Origin: Roseomonas alba
GTDB lineage: Bacteria > Pseudomonadota > Alphaproteobacteria > Acetobacterales > Acetobacteraceae
Reading direction: 5' to 3'
Assembly: GCF_019430885.1 (NCBI RefSeq)
Contig: NZ_JAHYBZ010000006.1
Span: 372,001 to 436,000, forward strand
DNA length: 64,000 nt
The translations under genes and the position numbers were made by a program. The notes under the pieces were generated by a model. The model saw only the letters and a list, made by a program, of their open reading frames with translations. It was not told where the DNA came from and did not search any database. Positions 53,777-62,535 of the stretch are shown here, one piece after another (the stretch's first letter is position 1; every line of letters starts with the position of its first letter).

Positions 53777-54607
53777 ATGATGCTGCCATCCGTGGATGCG
53801 CTCGCTGCCCAGGTGCCCGATGGGGCGCTGGTCGCGCTGCCGCCCGACAATTCCCTGCCCTCCGTGGCGCTGGCCAAGGCGCTGATCCGCAAGGGGGCCA
53901 GGGGACTGCGCCTGCTGGGCGTGCCGGTGTCGGGCTTCGCGACGGACATCCTGATCGGAGCGGGCTGCGTCGCGGAGGTGGAGACCTCGGCCGTCTCGCT
54001 CGGCGAGGCGGGATTCGCGCCGCGCTTCACCGCCGCGCTGAAGGCAGGCTCCATCCGGCTGCGGGATGCCACCTGCCCGGCCATCCATTCCATGCTGCAG
54101 GCGTCGGAGAAGGGCATTCCCTTCATGCCGCTGCGCGGGATCATCGGGTCCGACATCCTGGCAAACCGCCCGGACTGGAAGGTCATCCCGAATCCCTTCG
54201 CGACCGAGGGCGAGGACCCGATCGTACTGCTGCCGGCGAAGCAGCCGGACTTCGCGGTGTTCCACGCCGCGATGGCCGACAGCGAAGGCAATGTGTGGCT
54301 CGGCCGGCGGCGCGAATGCGCGACCATCGCCCATGCGTCGAAGGCCGCGCTGGTGACGGTGGAGCGCGTGGTCGAGGGCAATTTCCTGGAAGACGAGAAG
54401 CTCGCCTCGGGCGCGATCAGCGCGACCTACGTCACGGCGACGGCGATCGCGGAACGCGGGGCGCGGCCGGCGGCGCTGCTCGACGAATACGGCTTCGACC
54501 AGGCCTATGTGTCCGACTACGCGCGTGCGGCGAAGACGGAGGAAGGCTTCCGCGCCTGGCTCGACCGCGAGGTGTATGGCGCGGCGCAGAAGGTCGCGGC
54601 GGAATGA
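53777..54607 (+). CDS. CoA-transferase subunit A-like (glutaconate CoA-transferase/IpdA type)
   Basis: The 276-residue protein belongs to class I CoA-transferase alpha subunits of the glutaconate/IpdA branch. Visible segments are LVALPPDNSLPSVALAKALI, RLLGVPVSGFATDILIGAGC, EAGFAPRF and GSDILANRPDWKVIPNPFA. The gene starts at ATG 53777 after GGAGG. It overlaps the subunit B gene by four bases (ATGA). Together they should transfer or hydrolyse CoA on a dicarboxylic or ring-opened acid; see the finding on the missing Glu in subunit B. Confidence 0.85.
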   Translation: MMLPSVDALAAQVPDGALVALPPDNSLPSVALAKALIRKGARGLRLLGVPVSGFATDILIGAGCVAEVETSAVSLGEAGFAPRFTAALKAGSIRLRDATCPAIHSMLQASEKGIPFMPLRGIIGSDILANRPDWKVIPNPFATEGEDPIVLLPAKQPDFAVFHAAMADSEGNVWLGRRRECATIAHASKAALVTVERVVEGNFLEDEKLASGAISATYVTATAIAERGARPAALLDEYGFDQAYVSDYARAAKTEEGFRAWLDREVYGAAQKVAAE

Positions 54608-55356
54608 GCATCGCGCTTGAAGAACGCCTCGCCGCGACGCTGGCCCGGCTGATCATGGATCCCTCGGCGCCGCCGGCGCGGCATATCGCGGTGGGGGCGG
54701 CCTCCCCTATTCCGGCCGCGGCCTGCTGGCTGGTGAAGCTGATGGGGCATCCGGTCCGGCTGTCCCTGCTGCACAAGCGCAGCGGCAATCCCTTCACCGA
54801 GGGGACGCGGGAACTCTTCGACCTCACCGGCCAGGGACGGATCGACCTGTTCTTCCTGGGTGGCGGGCAGATCGACGGGCAGGCCAACCTGAACCTGGTC
54901 GGCACCGGCGACTGGCCGGGCAAGGCGGTGCGTTTCCCGGGGTCCTTCGGGTCGGCCTTCATGTATTTCATGACGCCGCGCACCATCCTGTTCCGCGAGG
55001 AACACTCGCCCCGCGTGCTGGTCGAGAAGGTGGACAACATCTCCGCCCCCGGCGTGTCGCCGCCTGGCGTATTCCGCCGTGGTACCGCGCAGGCGCTCGT
55101 CACCGGCAAATGCGTCTTCCGCTTCCATCCGGACCGGGCACGCTTCTCCCTGGAATCGCTGCATCCGGGCGAGACGGTGGAAACTGTACGGGAGGCCACG
55201 GGCTTCGATTTCGATGTCCCGGCCAGCGTGCCGACGACGCCCGATCCGACCGAGGCCGAGCTCGCCCTGCTGCGCGGCGCGGTGAAGGCGGAGATGGTCG
55301 AGACCTATCCCGAATTCTGCACCCGCGTCTGGGGCCATGACGCCGCGGCGGCCTGA
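54604..55356 (+). CDS. CoA-transferase subunit B-like (IpdB type)
   Basis: The 250-residue beta subunit has HIAVGAASPIPAAACWLVKL (about 27-46), then LHKRSG (56-61) where class I transferases usually have a YESG-type motif with the catalytic Glu. Later segments are GGGQIDGQANLNLVGTGDW and VEKVDNISAPGVSPPG. The lack of the Glu suggests IpdAB-like hydrolase chemistry or a shifted active site. It is coupled to subunit A and followed after 15 bases by a small membrane protein. Confidence 0.85.
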   Translation: MSIALEERLAATLARLIMDPSAPPARHIAVGAASPIPAAACWLVKLMGHPVRLSLLHKRSGNPFTEGTRELFDLTGQGRIDLFFLGGGQIDGQANLNLVGTGDWPGKAVRFPGSFGSAFMYFMTPRTILFREEHSPRVLVEKVDNISAPGVSPPGVFRRGTAQALVTGKCVFRFHPDRARFSLESLHPGETVETVREATGFDFDVPASVPTTPDPTEAELALLRGAVKAEMVETYPEFCTRVWGHDAAAA

Positions 55357-55371
55357 GGGCTTTGCCGTACC

Positions 55372-55743
55372 GTGCATTCGCTGCTCGCCTTCCTCGGCTA
55401 CTGCGCCATCATCTATGCGATATGGATGCTGCTGAGGGCGGTGCGCTACCGCCGCTGGATCGAACGGCGCGTGCGCATCGTCGGCTACAATGCGTCGGGC
55501 CGGACCACCACGGTAGAAACCGAGGAACCGGGGCCACTGCTTGATGTGCGCTGGCCCGTCAGGAACAGCTATCGGCCGATCCCCGGCACGTGGCACAGCG
55601 TGGTCCATCCGCCCGGCGACCCCGGGCGGCTGGTGCCGGGGATGGGGTGGCGTGGGTCACTCATCCTGGCGGCGAAGCTGGTCGTCTCCGGCCTGGCGCT
55701 GGTTGCCGCGGCCTTCGGAATGATGGCACTGGGCTTGACCTGA
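55372..55743 (+). CDS. small membrane protein, unknown
   Basis: The 123-residue protein has an N-terminal helix (about 3-22, LLAFLGYCAIIYAIWMLL), a basic middle region (RYRRWIERRVRIVGYNASG), and a C-terminal helix (about 95-120). It starts with GTG 15 bases after the CoA-transferase subunit and is probably in the same transcript. The family is not recognised. Confidence 0.6.
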   Translation: MHSLLAFLGYCAIIYAIWMLLRAVRYRRWIERRVRIVGYNASGRTTTVETEEPGPLLDVRWPVRNSYRPIPGTWHSVVHPPGDPGRLVPGMGWRGSLILAAKLVVSGLALVAAAFGMMALGLT

Positions 55744-55819
55744 CCGTCGCCAGGTTGTTCGACATGACATAACGGCCGGGGCAGTTCCCGGCCGAACCGG
55801 GTTGCGAGGAAGCACCGCC

Positions 55820-57064
55820 ATGGACGGCACGCCCAAACTCACCGAAGCGACGGGTCCTGCCCGCACCCCTTCCGCCGGCGCGCTCGCCGGGCTGCGCGTG
55901 GTGGACCTGACCCGCGTCCTCGGCGGCCCCTACTGCACCATGGTCCTGTCGGACCACGGCGCCGAGGTCATCAAGCTCGAACCCCCGCAGGGCGACGAGG
56001 TCCGCGAATGGGGCCCCCCGTTCAACGCGGATGGCGATGCGTCCTATTTCGTCGGCGTGAACCGCAACAAGCGGTCGGTGGGTCTCGACCTGTCCAAGCC
56101 GGCGGGGCGCGAGGTGCTGATGCGCCTGCTCGAAGGCGCGGATGTGCTGATCGAGAACTTCAAGCCGGGGTCGATGGAGAAGTGGGGCCTCGGCTACGAG
56201 GCCGTGCTGTCCAAGAAGTTCCCGCGCCTGATCCATTGCCGCGTCTCCGGCTTCGGCGGCGAGGGGCCGCTCGGCGGCTTCCCCGGCTATGACGCGGTGC
56301 TGCAGGCGATGACGGGGCTGATGTCGATCAACGGGACCGTGGATTCCGGCCCGACGCGCCTCGGCAACCCGATCGTCGACATCGCGACCGGGCTGTTCAG
56401 CACCATCGCCATCCTGATGGCGCTGCATGAGCGCGAGAAGTCGGGCCGTGGCCAGTATTGCGACATGACGCTGCACGATTGCGGCATGGCGCTGCTGCAT
56501 CCGCACGCCGCCAACTACTTCCTGTCGGGCAAGCGGCCGAAGGCAACGGGCAACCCGCATCCGAACCTCGCGCCCTATTCGAAGTTCGTGACGAAGACCT
56601 GCGAGATCTTCGTCGCCGCCGGCAACGACCCCGCCTTCCGCAAGTTCTGCGACTTCCTCGGCATCCCCGAGATCGCCAAGGACCCGCGCTTCGCGACGAA
56701 TGGGGAGCGCGTGGTCAACCGCGACGCGCTGACCGAGGTGCTGAACGCGCGCTTCGCCGATGAGGACGGGCACGAACTGACCCGCCGCATGCTCGCCGCC
56801 GGCCTGCCGGCAGGACCCGTGCTGCATGTGGACGAGGCGATGGCCGCCGAGCACACCGCCTTCCGCAACATGGTGGCGCAGATCGGCGACTTCCGCGCGC
56901 TGAACACGCCGATCAAGCTGTCGCGCACGCCGGGCGGGGCGCGGAGCCTGCCGCCGAAGTTCAACCAGCATGGGCGCGAGGTGCTTCTCGCGCGTGGGTT
57001 CTCGGAGGCGGAGATCGCGGCGCTGGAAAGCGACGGCGTGATCGTGCAGACGCGGCGGAAGTAG
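55820..57064 (+). CDS. class III CoA-transferase (CaiB/BaiF, formyl-CoA transferase-like)
   Basis: The 414-residue protein has GLRVVDLTRVLGGPYCTMVL, LSDHGAEVIKLEPPQGDEVR, FVGVNRNKRSVGLDL and AHPHA-type LLHPHAANYFL segments typical of family III transferases, with the nucleophilic Asp expected in the DITGL-like region. It moves CoA between carboxylic acids such as formyl/oxalyl or carnitine-type substrates; the exact pair is unknown. The ATG at 55820 follows GCGAGGAAG. It is in an operon-like arrangement with the enolase-superfamily enzyme at 57143. Confidence 0.9.
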   Translation: MDGTPKLTEATGPARTPSAGALAGLRVVDLTRVLGGPYCTMVLSDHGAEVIKLEPPQGDEVREWGPPFNADGDASYFVGVNRNKRSVGLDLSKPAGREVLMRLLEGADVLIENFKPGSMEKWGLGYEAVLSKKFPRLIHCRVSGFGGEGPLGGFPGYDAVLQAMTGLMSINGTVDSGPTRLGNPIVDIATGLFSTIAILMALHEREKSGRGQYCDMTLHDCGMALLHPHAANYFLSGKRPKATGNPHPNLAPYSKFVTKTCEIFVAAGNDPAFRKFCDFLGIPEIAKDPRFATNGERVVNRDALTEVLNARFADEDGHELTRRMLAAGLPAGPVLHVDEAMAAEHTAFRNMVAQIGDFRALNTPIKLSRTPGGARSLPPKFNQHGREVLLARGFSEAEIAALESDGVIVQTRRK

Positions 57065-57142
57065 CCTCGCGGCGGGCAGGCACCGGTTGACCGGCGCCCT
57101 GCCCGCCCCCAGCCTGGGCGGAACCGGGAACCGGAAACGCCC

Positions 57143-58252
57143 ATGCGCATCGACGACGCCTCCATCACCCTGTTCCGCTGGGACGACATCCCGCCGGCCC
57201 AGTATGGCGACCGCAATCCCGCCGCCGGCGGCAGCGAGCTCGGGCTGCTGGAGCTGCGCACCGATGCGGGCATCACCGGCCGGGCCTTCCTCGGGGCCTC
57301 CTTCCGCTCGGCGCGGCTGGATGTCGAAGGTCTGGTGCGCCATCTGCTGCCGCTGCTGCGCGGGGAAAACCCTCTGGAGCGGGAGAAGCTGTTCGCGCGG
57401 CTGCACGGCATGCGCCGCGCGGTCACACTGCGTGCCATCGGCTGCTGCGACGTCGCGCTGTGGGACATCGCCGGCCAGGCGGCGGGGCTGCCGCTGCATG
57501 CGCTGATGGGCGGGTTCCGGCGCAGCATTCCCGCCTATGCCTCATCCTCCACCCTGGCGAGCGAGGAGGCCTATCCCGACCAGGTCCACATGCTGAAGGC
57601 GAAGGGTTTCCGCGCCTACAAGATCCACCCGCCGAAAGGCGGGCTGGAGGCGACGATCCGTGTCTGCCATGCCGTGCGCAAGGCCGCCGGGGACGAGATG
57701 GTGCTGATGATCGACCCGGCGGGGATGTTCCGCTTCCCCGATGCGGTGCGCCTCGGCCGCGTGCTCGAGGAGCTGCGCTTCCACTGGTACGAGGACCCGC
57801 TCTCCGAGGACGACCTGCACAACTACCCGCTGCTGCGCCAGAAGATCGACGTGCCGATCCTCGCGACCGAATACGCCTCCGGCGGCTTCGAGATGATGGG
57901 AAGCTGGATTGAGCGCGGCGCGACCGACTACCTACGCGGCGATGTCGCGGTGAAAGGCGGTCTGACGCCATGTCTCAAGGCGGCGCATCTCGCCGAGGCC
58001 TTCGCGAAGACCTTCGAGGTGCACCACGGCGGCAACAGCTGGAACAACGTCGCGCAGCTCCATCTGATCATGGCCATCCGCAACACCGAGTATTTCGAGG
58101 TTCTGCTGCCCGAGGGCGCGCAGAAATACGGGCTGCTGCGCGACATCGAGGTGGATGCGGAAGGCCTGGTCCATGCCTGGGACGCGCCAGGCGTCGGCGC
58201 GGAGCCCGACATGGACCTGATCCGCGCGAAGACCACCGCCGTGCTGCGATGA
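57143..58252 (+). CDS. enolase superfamily enzyme (mandelate racemase/muconate lactonizing type)
   Basis: The 369-residue protein has the N-terminal capping domain and a C-terminal barrel. Catalytic features are YKIHPPKGG (Lys), LMIDPAG (metal Asp), WYEDPLSEDDL (metal Glu), ATEYASGG (metal Glu) and the later EVHHGGNSWNN (His). It should abstract a proton alpha to a carboxylate; substrates range from mandelate to sugar acids. The gene lies 78 bases after the CoA-transferase gene and converges with a Bug binding protein. Confidence 0.9.
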   Translation: MRIDDASITLFRWDDIPPAQYGDRNPAAGGSELGLLELRTDAGITGRAFLGASFRSARLDVEGLVRHLLPLLRGENPLEREKLFARLHGMRRAVTLRAIGCCDVALWDIAGQAAGLPLHALMGGFRRSIPAYASSSTLASEEAYPDQVHMLKAKGFRAYKIHPPKGGLEATIRVCHAVRKAAGDEMVLMIDPAGMFRFPDAVRLGRVLEELRFHWYEDPLSEDDLHNYPLLRQKIDVPILATEYASGGFEMMGSWIERGATDYLRGDVAVKGGLTPCLKAAHLAEAFAKTFEVHHGGNSWNNVAQLHLIMAIRNTEYFEVLLPEGAQKYGLLRDIEVDAEGLVHAWDAPGVGAEPDMDLIRAKTTAVLR

Positions 58253-58268
58253 TCCCCGCGCGGGCAGG

Positions 58269-59249
58269 TCAGCCCTGCTGGATGCCGGCCGCCCGGATGA
58301 CCGGGCCCCAGGTGTCGAGGTCACTGCGCAGCACCGCCGCCATCTGGGCCGGGTCCTGGAACCAGGGATCAGCGCCGAGGCGGCGGATGCGCTCCGCCAC
58401 CTCCTGATCGGCGATGCTGCGCCGCAGCATGGCGGTCAACCGTGCGCGGATCGGTTCGGGCGTGCGGACCGGCGCGGCGAAGCCGAACCAGACATACATC
58501 TCGTAGCGGTCGACGCCGGCCTGCTGGAAGGTCGGCACGTCCGGCATGGTGGCGTCGCGTTCGCTACCCGTCACGGCGAGCGCACGCACCTTGCCCGCCT
58601 GGATATGCGGCAGCGCATTGGGAACATTGTCGAACATCAGGCCGATGCTGCCGCCGAGCAGATCGGCGGTCGCCGGTGCGCTGCCGCGATAGGGGACATG
58701 GGTGACATTCACCCCGGTGCGCGCCTTCAGCAGCTCCATCGCGAGATGCGGCGAGGATCCCGCGCCGCTGCTCGCATAGTTCACCTGGCCCGGCCGCGCG
58801 CGCAGATAGGCCAGCAATTCGGCCACATTCGCGACGGGCAGGACATCCGGATTGACCACCAGCACGTTGGCGAGGCGCGCGCAGATGCCGAGCGGCGCGA
58901 AATCCCGCACCGGATCGTAGCCAAGGTTCGGATAGATGAAGGGATTGAACGCCATATTCGCGGTATTGCAGACGAGGATGGTGTAGCCGTCCGGCGGCGC
59001 CTGCGCGACCGCGCTGCAGCCGACCGACCCGCCGGCGCCCGAACGGTTCTCGACGACACCGGGCTGGCCGAGCAAGGCAGGCATCCGGTCGCCGATCAAG
59101 CGGCCGAGGGAATCGTTGAAGGCCCCTGGCGTATAGGGAACGACGATGCGCACCGGGCGGTCGGGCCATTGGGCCTGGGCCTGCGCGGCACTGGCGGCGA
59201 GGACTCCCGGCACGGCGCCGAAAAGCGCCCGTCGGCTGAGCTGCTGCAT
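58269..59249 (-). CDS. Bug-family (TctC-like) periplasmic binding protein
   Basis: The 326-residue protein has a signal peptide with Arg near its start (MQQLSRRALFGAVPGVLAAS, cleavage near AQAQ), PYTPGAFNDSLGRL, and NRSGAGGSVGCSAVAQAPPDG, with VTHVPYRGSAPATADLLGG. It binds an organic acid. No tctA/tctB genes adjoin, so it may share the TctAB complex encoded at 47.2-49.3 kb, or act as an orphan sensor like many Bug proteins. Confidence 0.92.
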   Translation of the reverse strand: MQQLSRRALFGAVPGVLAASAAQAQAQWPDRPVRIVVPYTPGAFNDSLGRLIGDRMPALLGQPGVVENRSGAGGSVGCSAVAQAPPDGYTILVCNTANMAFNPFIYPNLGYDPVRDFAPLGICARLANVLVVNPDVLPVANVAELLAYLRARPGQVNYASSGAGSSPHLAMELLKARTGVNVTHVPYRGSAPATADLLGGSIGLMFDNVPNALPHIQAGKVRALAVTGSERDATMPDVPTFQQAGVDRYEMYVWFGFAAPVRTPEPIRARLTAMLRRSIADQEVAERIRRLGADPWFQDPAQMAAVLRSDLDTWGPVIRAAGIQQG

Positions 59250-59345
59250 GGTTGTTTTCTCCCTGTGGCGGACCGGGCCCGTGGGTCGGCCGGCTTCGCA
59301 ATGACCAGCGTGGGCCCCGGACGGGCCCCGCGTCCACCCCGCGCG

Positions 59346-59759
59346 TCAGGCGGTGACCGCGAAGCGCGCCACGAGGGCTTCCTGCGCCGGGGTTTCGACC
59401 GCGCCGGGATCATAGGTCCGGCGCACCCAGCGGAGCGGTTCGGCGATGCCGGTCATGGCCGCCAGGCAGGCCATCGCCATACCGGTCCGGCCCAACCCTG
59501 CCTTGCAGCCGATGTGGTAGGCATCATCCGGCCGGGCGCGCATCGCGGCCAGCATGGCCATCAGCACGGCGCGCAGGGCCTCGGGGTCCGGCACGCCGAA
59601 ATCGGGCACGTCGAGGTGCCATTCGGCCTCCGCGGCGCGTTGCGACCGGGCCTCCAGGCACAGCCCTCGCGCGCCGTCCGGCAGGGCATCGAAGGGGCCG
59701 CCGGTGATGCGCACGGGCTGGCCATCCACCAGCAGGGTGACGGCGCCGCGCGGCGTCAC
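59346..59759 (-). CDS. tyrosine/dual-specificity phosphatase-like protein
   Basis: The 137-residue protein has the active-site loop HIGCKAGLGRTG (Cys-x5-Arg, near 95-106), a general-acid region around DVPDFGVPD, and the C-terminal WVRRTYDPGAVETPAQE. It fits small cysteine-based phosphatases of the DSP/PTP type. The GTG start at 59759 overlaps the cytochrome gene stop (GTGA), indicating coupled translation. The substrate is unknown. Confidence 0.82.
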   Translation of the reverse strand: MTPRGAVTLLVDGQPVRITGGPFDALPDGARGLCLEARSQRAAEAEWHLDVPDFGVPDPEALRAVLMAMLAAMRARPDDAYHIGCKAGLGRTGMAMACLAAMTGIAEPLRWVRRTYDPGAVETPAQEALVARFAVTA

Positions 59760-60607
59760 GGCTGCGGGCGCAGCGACCGGAGATAGACCAGCAGGTCGGC
59801 AAGGTCGGCCGGCGTCATCCGCGCATAATAGCCATAGCCCATGGGTGGAAAGAGCGGCCGGCCATCCGCCGAGACCCCCTGTGTCACCGCCCGGATGATC
59901 TGCGCATCGGTCCAGTCGCCAATGCCATGTTCGCGGTCGGGAGTGATGTTGCGCGCGACGGAGGTGCCCCAGGGGCCGTTGAAGGGCTGGCCCCCTGCCC
60001 CGATCCGCGTCCAGTCGCGCTGGCCGGTCGCCATCATCGGCGTGTGGCATTCGACGCAATGGCCGAGCGGCCCCGCCAGATACGCCCCGCGCGCAAGCTG
60101 GTCGTTGGCCGGCGGGCTCGGTATCTGCGCGACCGGTGGGCCATACGCGGGCGGCAGTGGGATGCGGTATTCGCTGGTGGGCACGGCGTTGCGCACCGCG
60201 GGCACGCTACGGAGATAGACGACCATGGCCGCGAGGTCGTCATCGGAGATGCCGCGGTAGAGCTCGAAGGGCATGGGCGGACCGATGATGCGGCCATCGG
60301 GGCGGATGCCCTCGCGGATCGCGCGGGCGATTTGCGCGTCGGTCCAGCGGCCGATGCCGGTCTCGGGATCGGGGGTGATGTTGGAGGCGACAGCGCGGAA
60401 GGGCGGTTCGTCGAAGACCTGGCCACCGGCGAGCGCCATGCCCGGCAGGTCTCCCTGCGGCCCCTTCGGCGTGTGGCAATTGCCGCAGCCGGCAATGGAT
60501 TCCACCAGATAGCGCCCGCGCGCGAGCCGATCCCCGCCCTGCGCCATGGCCGGCCCGGCGATCAGCAGCGCGCAGGCCAGCAGCCCCGCCCAACCCAGAC
60601 GTTGCAT
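59756..60607 (-). CDS. diheme cytochrome c
   Basis: The 283-residue protein has a signal peptide (about 1-22, cleavage after AMAQ) and two class I cytochrome c domains. Haem motifs are CGNCH (about 41-45) and CVECH (about 183-187). Each domain has a Pro-Pro-Met axial ligand segment (GPPMPFELYRGIS and FPPMGYGYYARM). It resembles subunits of periplasmic alcohol/aldehyde dehydrogenases but the catalytic partner gene is not adjacent. It is coupled to the phosphatase gene. Confidence 0.88.
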   Translation of the reverse strand: MQRLGWAGLLACALLIAGPAMAQGGDRLARGRYLVESIAGCGNCHTPKGPQGDLPGMALAGGQVFDEPPFRAVASNITPDPETGIGRWTDAQIARAIREGIRPDGRIIGPPMPFELYRGISDDDLAAMVVYLRSVPAVRNAVPTSEYRIPLPPAYGPPVAQIPSPPANDQLARGAYLAGPLGHCVECHTPMMATGQRDWTRIGAGGQPFNGPWGTSVARNITPDREHGIGDWTDAQIIRAVTQGVSADGRPLFPPMGYGYYARMTPADLADLLVYLRSLRPQP

Positions 60608-60699
60608 CCTCGATGTCCCCTTCCTGCGGTAGGCGCGACGATGCGCTGGCGGGCTGGTCCATGCCACGAAAAACATCGCGGTGTCGTGATGAGGGTCGC

Positions 60700-60908
60700 T
60701 GGAGCGGATCCCGATCGGATGGAATCATACGAGCGGCTGAAGATGCCCGCGAAAGCGAGGAGCTGGAGACGTTGCCGCGAGCCGGAGCGAACGGAAGCGA
60801 CTCTAGAGCATTTCCGGTGAACTTGCGTTCACCTCCAAAGCTCTAGGTATCTGTTTTTGCGAGCATCTTCACCTGTCCGGATGAGTTCATCCGGACAGGA
60901 TCTGCTCT
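60700..60908. repeat. Intergenic repeat D, copies 2 and 3 (head-to-head)
   Basis: 60700-60804 resembles the 38458 element (GAGCGGATC, CGGATGGAATCAT, GAAGATGCCCGCGAAAGCGAG). 60805-60908 is an inverted relative containing GGTGAAC-TTGC-GTTCACC and the 13-bp hairpin CCTGTCCGGATGA-GT-TCATCCGGACAGG (60872-60899), bounded by CTAGAGC-type ends. The pair separates the cytochrome and histidine kinase genes. Confidence 0.7.
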
Positions 60909-62457
60909 AGGCCTCTTCCGGCGTGAAGCGGAAGACGGCCACCAGCCCCTCCGGAGTGAAGTCGCGCGACACCTCGCCGGGCTCGGTGTCGCTGCCGAAG
61001 GCGCGGCCGATCAGGAAGGAGCCGAAGCCCTCGTGCGCCGGAGGTTCGGTGATCGCCGGGCCGCCCTGCTCCCGCCAGGTCAGGCGGATGCGGCCCTCGG
61101 CCTCCCGCGCCCAGTCGAGGGTCACGCGGCCCTCGGGCACCGACAGCGCGCCATATTTCGTGGCATTGGTCGCGAGTTCATGCAGCACCAGGGCGAGGCC
61201 GAGCACCTGCGAGGGTGACAGGCGCGGCACCTTGCCGTCCTCGCCCGAAACCACCAGCGCGCTTTCCGTCCCGCCGGTCCAGGGGGCGAGGGCGACGCGC
61301 AGCACGTCGGTCAGCGCGGCGCCGGCCCAGCCGGCTTCGGTCAGCAGGCCATGGGCGCGGGCGAGGCTGCGCAGCCGCGCACCAAACAGGTCGAGGAAGA
61401 GCTCGCCATCGCCATCGGCGCTGTCCCAGCTTTGCGTCGCGAGGCCCTGCACCGTGGCGATCACGTTCTTCACGCGATGGTTCAGCTCGTGGATCAGAAG
61501 GACACGTTCCGCCTCGGCGTCGCGCCGGGCGGTGATGTCCTGCAGCAGCAGCACGACGGCGCGTGCCCGCCCGGTCCCGACCACGGCGCGGGCGAGGCCG
61601 TGCCAGGAACGCCGCTCATGCGCCGGGCCTGCGCCATCCATGTCGGCCTGGACCAGTTCCCCCGGATGGTCGAGCGCCTGCCGCGCCATGGCGGACAGCG
61701 CGGGGGCGAGGTGGTCGGGCAGCACCTCGGTGAGGGTCCGCCCGGCCGGGGTGCTGCCCGACCAGCCGCAGGCCTCGGCGAAGGCGTGGTTGGCGATCAT
61801 CAGGTGCAGCGTCGCATCGAACATGGCGATGCCGAGCGGCGCGGTCTCGACGATGGCGCGGGTGCGGGCGGCGACGGCGGTCTCGCGCGCGCGACCGATG
61901 CGCTGGCCGCGCAGCCCGGCGGCGAAGGCGAGCGCGAGCAGGCAGGCCACCACCAGGCCGCCCCAGGTCAGGCGTTGCTCGGCGGCATCGGCCGCGCGGG
62001 CGCTGGCGACGTCGGAAATGGCGCGGATCTCGCCGATCAGGCGGCGGATCTCGTCCATCTGCCGCAGGCCACTGCCTTCCCGCACCAGTTCGCGCGTCGC
62101 CTCCAGGCCGGCTTCGGCATAGCGACGCAGGGCGCTGGCGAGCTCGGCGCGCTTGGCCGCGGCGACTTCGAGAAGGCTGCGCAGCACCGGACGCAGCGGG
62201 TCGTCCTCGGGGCGCATCTCGGCCATTGCGGCGATGGCGGCCATCGCCTCGGCGATGCCGGCCTCGGCCTCGCGATAAGGTCGGAGATAAGGTTCCTGGC
62301 CGGTCAGGAGGTAGCCGCGCTGGCCGGTCTCGGCATTCAGCAGGGCGACGAAGAGCGTGTCGGCCCCATAGGCGACGTCACGCGCGCGACTGCCCTGGCC
62401 GGCGAGATCGACGATGCGCGGCACGCCGAGGGCGACCAGCGCGAGGGCCGCCAGCAA
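60907..62457 (-). CDS. HWE-family sensor histidine kinase (CHASE3-PAS)
   Basis: The roughly 516-residue protein has an N-terminal helix, a CHASE3-like periplasmic domain (LLNAETGQRGYLLTGQEPYL near 40-60), a second helix near 165-182 and a PAS domain (about 200-310, IVETAPLGIAMFDATLHLMI). The HWE catalytic core contains LIHELNHRVKNVIATVQGLA and the nucleotide site LVLHELATNATKYGAL. It should autophosphorylate on the His of ELNHR. No response regulator is adjacent. The start is unsure: I use a TTG at 62457, but in-frame codons continue upstream toward the pssA stop. Confidence 0.85.
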   Translation of the reverse strand: MLAALALVALGVPRIVDLAGQGSRARDVAYGADTLFVALLNAETGQRGYLLTGQEPYLRPYREAEAGIAEAMAAIAAMAEMRPEDDPLRPVLRSLLEVAAAKRAELASALRRYAEAGLEATRELVREGSGLRQMDEIRRLIGEIRAISDVASARAADAAEQRLTWGGLVVACLLALAFAAGLRGQRIGRARETAVAARTRAIVETAPLGIAMFDATLHLMIANHAFAEACGWSGSTPAGRTLTEVLPDHLAPALSAMARQALDHPGELVQADMDGAGPAHERRSWHGLARAVVGTGRARAVVLLLQDITARRDAEAERVLLIHELNHRVKNVIATVQGLATQSWDSADGDGELFLDLFGARLRSLARAHGLLTEAGWAGAALTDVLRVALAPWTGGTESALVVSGEDGKVPRLSPSQVLGLALVLHELATNATKYGALSVPEGRVTLDWAREAEGRIRLTWREQGGPAITEPPAHEGFGSFLIGRAFGSDTEPGEVSRDFTPEGLVAVFRFTPEEA

Positions 62458-62535
62458 TGCCGCCCCCGCGGCCCGCCACGCCCCGCGGGGGCTGCGCGTG
62501 TCGGGGATGATGGTCCTGGGCAGGGGCGCCCCGCC

